A program made the translations under genes and the position numbers. Of a stretch of 7,277 nt of DNA, positions 5,032 through 7,277 are shown in pieces; position 1 is the stretch's first letter, and every line of letters starts with the position of its first letter. This DNA is from Bifidobacteriaceae bacterium (lineage in GTDB: Bacteria > Actinomycetota > Actinomycetes > Actinomycetales > WQXJ01), in NCBI GenBank assembly GCA_031265345.1, contig JAISCU010000283.1:1-7277 (forward strand), given 5' to 3'. The notes below the pieces were generated by a model that had not been told where the DNA came from, made no database searches, and saw nothing but the letters and a program-made list of their open reading frames with translations.

Positions 5032-5711
5032 CCAGACTCCGCCAACTCCGCGACCTGGGCGTGATGCCCGTCCCGACGGAACAGCTGGTCGCCTACGAGG
5101 CATTAGCCGATCGGCTCGCCGCGCCGCGCCGCGTCGCGGCCGAATATGTCGCCAGCACCTGCCCCGACGCTCCGTCAGTGGTTGACGTCGGGTCCTTCCA
5201 GGGCGAACTGCTTGAAGCCTTCCTTGATGCCCTCCCCCGCGCATCTGGCCAGTGGACCGACGCCGCCGACTCATCGCTCCCAATCGCTCGGCGTCGCTTG
5301 GCGCGTTTCGGGGACCGGGTGACTTATCGCATCGGCTGCCCTGGGCGAGATATCAGCGACGGGACCGTCCCCAAGGGCACGGAGATACTGGCGACGTCCT
5401 GGATCTCATCCCACCGTCCGGCTGCTCGGCTGCCCGAGGTCTACTCCGCCGCGGCCGAGTTGCTCGCGGCCGGCGGCTGGCTGGTTCACCTGGAGCATGT
5501 CGGCTTCGCCAACCGGGCGGTCGAACGGCGCGTCCTGGCGGCCCACGCGCAGCTTCACGTGTCCTGGGAGGGGCCGCCGCCCCATCACGACGAGCCGATC
5601 GCGACACTCGACGAGCATCTTGGCGCGTTGCGGGCCGCGGGCCTCGCCCAGATCGACGTCCCCTGGCGCTCGCTCGCGACCTGCTTGCTCGTCGCACGCA
5701 GGCCGGGCTGA
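5028..5711 (+). CDS. Class I SAM-dependent methyltransferase, substrate unknown
   Basis: A 227-aa protein with a Rossmann methyltransferase core. Motif I is VVDVGSFQGELLEAFL (51-66), with the glycine-containing SAM loop. QWTDAADSSLPIARRRL (75-91) supplies the strand-2 acidic residue (D78 or D81). ILATSWISSHRP (120-131) corresponds to motif IV, and LPEVYSAAAELLAAGGWLVHLEHV (135-158) to the post-motif helix and strand 5. The C-terminal part (HHDEPIATLDEHLGALRAAGL, 186-206) resembles the end of small-molecule methyltransferases. The start is GTG 5028, the first possible after an in-frame TAA at 5013, overlapping the 24-aa ORF. An alternative ATG lies at 5064 (MPVPTEQL), in front of the conserved part. 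It is followed after 100 bases by the transporter lipoprotein gene. I cannot assign a substrate, and no pathway link to the sugar operon is evident. Confidence 0.75.
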   Translation: MTRLRQLRDLGVMPVPTEQLVAYEALADRLAAPRRVAAEYVASTCPDAPSVVDVGSFQGELLEAFLDALPRASGQWTDAADSSLPIARRRLARFGDRVTYRIGCPGRDISDGTVPKGTEILATSWISSHRPAARLPEVYSAAAELLAAGGWLVHLEHVGFANRAVERRVLAAHAQLHVSWEGPPPHHDEPIATLDEHLGALRAAGLAQIDVPWRSLATCLLVARRPG

Positions 5712-5719
5712 TCCAGATG

Positions 5720-5754
5720 GGCTGGCCGTCACTCGCCGCTGAGGACAGCCGGCC
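5720..5754 (+). repeat. Inverted repeat in the methyltransferase-transporter gap
   Basis: GGCTGGC (5720-5726) can pair with GCCGGCC (5748-5754) over 7 base pairs including one G-T, with a 21-base loop. No U-tract follows, so it is not a standard terminator. It could stabilise or partly separate the upstream message from the transporter gene. The rest of the 100-base gap shows only the purine-rich AAGGATAGGAA ribosome binding region before 5812, and no clear promoter. Confidence 0.25.
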
Positions 5755-5811
5755 GCCGCCAAGAACACAGCACAACGCCACCACGCAAGGAATAAGGATA
5801 GGAACCCAGCT

Positions 5812-7277
5812 ATGACTCTTCGCACTATTCACGCCACACCCCGGGGACGCCGGATTCGACTGGTCGCCGCACTCGGTGTCGGCAGTCTCGCCCTCGGTCT
5901 GGCGTCCTGCTCGTCCGACGATCCAGATGCCAGCTCGAGCGACGAGCCGACCTCGCAAGGCCGGTCAACCCTCACCATCGCGGAACAGAACCCACCTAAC
6001 AACATGAACCCGGCGTTGACCGACGCGAACGCGGACTTCGTGGTCATCTCCTACGATGCGTTGACCCGGGAGGAGGCCGACGGCTCCCTTTCGCCATCGC
6101 TCGCGAAGTCGTGGGAATTGTCTGAGGGCAACACGAAGCTTGACCTGGTGCTGAGGGACGACGTGACCTTCTCAGACGGCACCGCGCTCGACGCGGCGGC
6201 GGTGGTGGCCTCGCTCGAATACGCCCGCGACGCGGGCGGCGCTAACGCGAGCGTCCTGGAGGGGGCGCAGATCACCAGTAGCGGCGCGGGCGCTGTGACG
6301 ATCACCGTGCCTTCGCCGAATCCAATGTTGCCGACGCAGCTCTCCCAGGGCTGGGGGATCGGCAACATCATCAGCCCGGCCGGTCTGGCCGACCCGGACT
6401 CCCTGACAACCGACAAGCCAAGCCAAGGCGCCGGCCCCTACGTCTATGACCCCGCGCAGTCCGTGGCGGGCGACCATTACACCTATACGGCCAGGTCGGA
6501 CTACTACGAGGCATCGCTGCAGTACTTCGAGGAAATCGTCATCCGCGTGATCTCCGATCAGCAGACCGCGCTCAACGCCGCCACGACCGGCCAGGTCGAC
6601 GTGTTCGTTGGCGACTACTCGGTCGCCGCACAGGCCGAGAAGGCCGGCCTGGCGACTGTCAGCGCGCCGACTCTGACCCTTGGCATGCTCTTCTTCGACC
6701 GCGACGGCCAAATCTCTGAGGCGGTCGGCGACCTCAAGGTGCGCCAGGCCATCAACTACGCGATTGACCGCGACTCCGTCGCCACAGCGCTGCTCGGCGA
6801 GGGCGGGCTGCCGGCCGTACAGGTCTTCGCGCCCGACTCACCGCCGTATTCGCAGGCCGACGCGAACGCGTACGCCTACGACCAGGCTAAGGCGCGTGCG
6901 CTGTTGGCCGAGGCCGGCTATCCGGACGGCGTGACGATCGACGTCATCACGGCCGGCTTCGCTGGCTTCGACACTGTGGCCGAAGCGATCAAAGCCCAGG
7001 TCGCCGAAGTCGGGATCACGCTCAACGTCACCATTGAGACCGAAGGCCCGGCGTGGGTCGGAGCCATAGTGAGTTCGGCCTACCCAGCCGGTGTCCAGGG
7101 AATGGCTGTCATGCCGCCGTTCCTGGAATGCACGCAGGTTCTGTTGCCTTCCGCGCAAAAGGTGCTGAGTCCATTCGGCAGCACGAATCCAGAGATTGAG
7201 GCTCTGTGCGCTGAACTCGGCGCGGCTGACCCGACCAGCGACACGACCGCGATCCAGCAGAGGATCAGCGCCTGGAT
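5812..7277 (+). CDS. ABC transporter substrate-binding lipoprotein, family 5 (oligopeptide/dipeptide/nickel type), 3' end cut by window edge
   Basis: Partial: 488 codons are present and the frame is open at the right edge; family members are typically 500-560 aa, so most of it is here. The N-terminus has RR residues, a hydrophobic stretch (about 17-31) and the lipobox LASC with C33 as the lipidated residue. A Ser/Asp-rich linker follows, as in membrane-anchored Gram-positive binding proteins. Family-5 marks: PSLAKSWELS (95-104), LRDDVTFSDGTAL (114-126), KVRQAINYAIDR (309-320) and AKARALLAEAGYPDG (359-373). It would capture a solute outside the membrane and hand it to a permease pair and ATPase, presumably encoded beyond the window. 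Ligands in this family include peptides, nickel, opines and oligosaccharides; the pocket cannot be read here. Start ATG 5812 has AGGAA (5800-5804) at a 7-base spacing. It is probably co-transcribed with the methyltransferase. Confidence 0.93.
   Translation, partial: MTLRTIHATPRGRRIRLVAALGVGSLALGLASCSSDDPDASSSDEPTSQGRSTLTIAEQNPPNNMNPALTDANADFVVISYDALTREEADGSLSPSLAKSWELSEGNTKLDLVLRDDVTFSDGTALDAAAVVASLEYARDAGGANASVLEGAQITSSGAGAVTITVPSPNPMLPTQLSQGWGIGNIISPAGLADPDSLTTDKPSQGAGPYVYDPAQSVAGDHYTYTARSDYYEASLQYFEEIVIRVISDQQTALNAATTGQVDVFVGDYSVAAQAEKAGLATVSAPTLTLGMLFFDRDGQISEAVGDLKVRQAINYAIDRDSVATALLGEGGLPAVQVFAPDSPPYSQADANAYAYDQAKARALLAEAGYPDGVTIDVITAGFAGFDTVAEAIKAQVAEVGITLNVTIETEGPAWVGAIVSSAYPAGVQGMAVMPPFLECTQVLLPSAQKVLSPFGSTNPEIEALCAELGAADPTSDTTAIQQRISAW

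Noticed and set aside
5720..5754. Stem between methyltransferase and binding-protein genes as an intrinsic terminator
   Set aside because: The loop is 21 bases and no run of T follows; kept only as an inverted repeat.
1..7277. CRISPR arrays, tRNA/rRNA genes, insertion sequences, prophage or toxin-antitoxin genes
   Set aside because: No spaced direct repeats, tRNA-like cloverleaf, transposase motifs or terminal repeats were seen on reading either strand.

Overview
The window is GC-rich and its coding sequences show strong third-position G/C bias, some GTG starts and tightly packed 4-base GTGA overlaps. It also has a Gram-positive style lipoprotein signal and a SorC-family regulator. Together these suggest a high-GC actinobacterium. 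I cannot name the genus.

Left half, minus strand (3489 down to 1): a four-gene operon read right to left. It encodes a UlaD-type 3-keto-L-gulonate-6-phosphate decarboxylase, a UlaE-type L-xylulose-5-phosphate 3-epimerase, a PfkB-family sugar/sugar-acid kinase, and a quinone-oxidoreductase-like MDR dehydrogenase cut by the left edge. UlaD and UlaE overlap by GTGA, and the next gaps are 15 and 28 bases. Inferred pathway: a kinase makes 3-keto-L-gulonate-6-phosphate, UlaD decarboxylates it to L-xylulose-5-phosphate, and UlaE makes L-ribulose-5-phosphate for entry to the pentose phosphate pathway. No PTS gene, FGGY kinase or UlaF 4-epimerase is visible here.

Middle (3490-3664): a divergent regulatory region with a good minus-strand promoter (TTGACA-18-TACTCT) and three perfect-armed inverted repeats. 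A SorC-family sugar-responsive repressor/activator (3665-4681, plus) reads away from the operon and is its likely regulator.

Right half, plus strand: a 346-base stretch after the regulator contains a strong promoter (TTGACA-16-TATCAT at 4842-4869). A perfect inverted repeat lies just upstream of it, and a leader of about 150 nt follows. The leader carries a 24-codon ORF with an excellent ribosome binding site; this ORF overlaps by GTGA the start of a class I SAM-dependent methyltransferase. After a 100-base gap comes a family-5 (oligopeptide/nickel/oligosaccharide type) ABC transporter substrate-binding lipoprotein, open at the right edge. Its ligand cannot be read from the sequence.

Points most worth a second look: the UlaD homologue carries DxRxxE where the family's catalytic motif is DxKxxD, with the other signature residues retained; the 24-aa ORF coupled to the methyltransferase; and related GTGAAC-N4-GYTCA elements in both intergenic regions, which could put the sugar operon and the transporter operon under the same SorC regulator.
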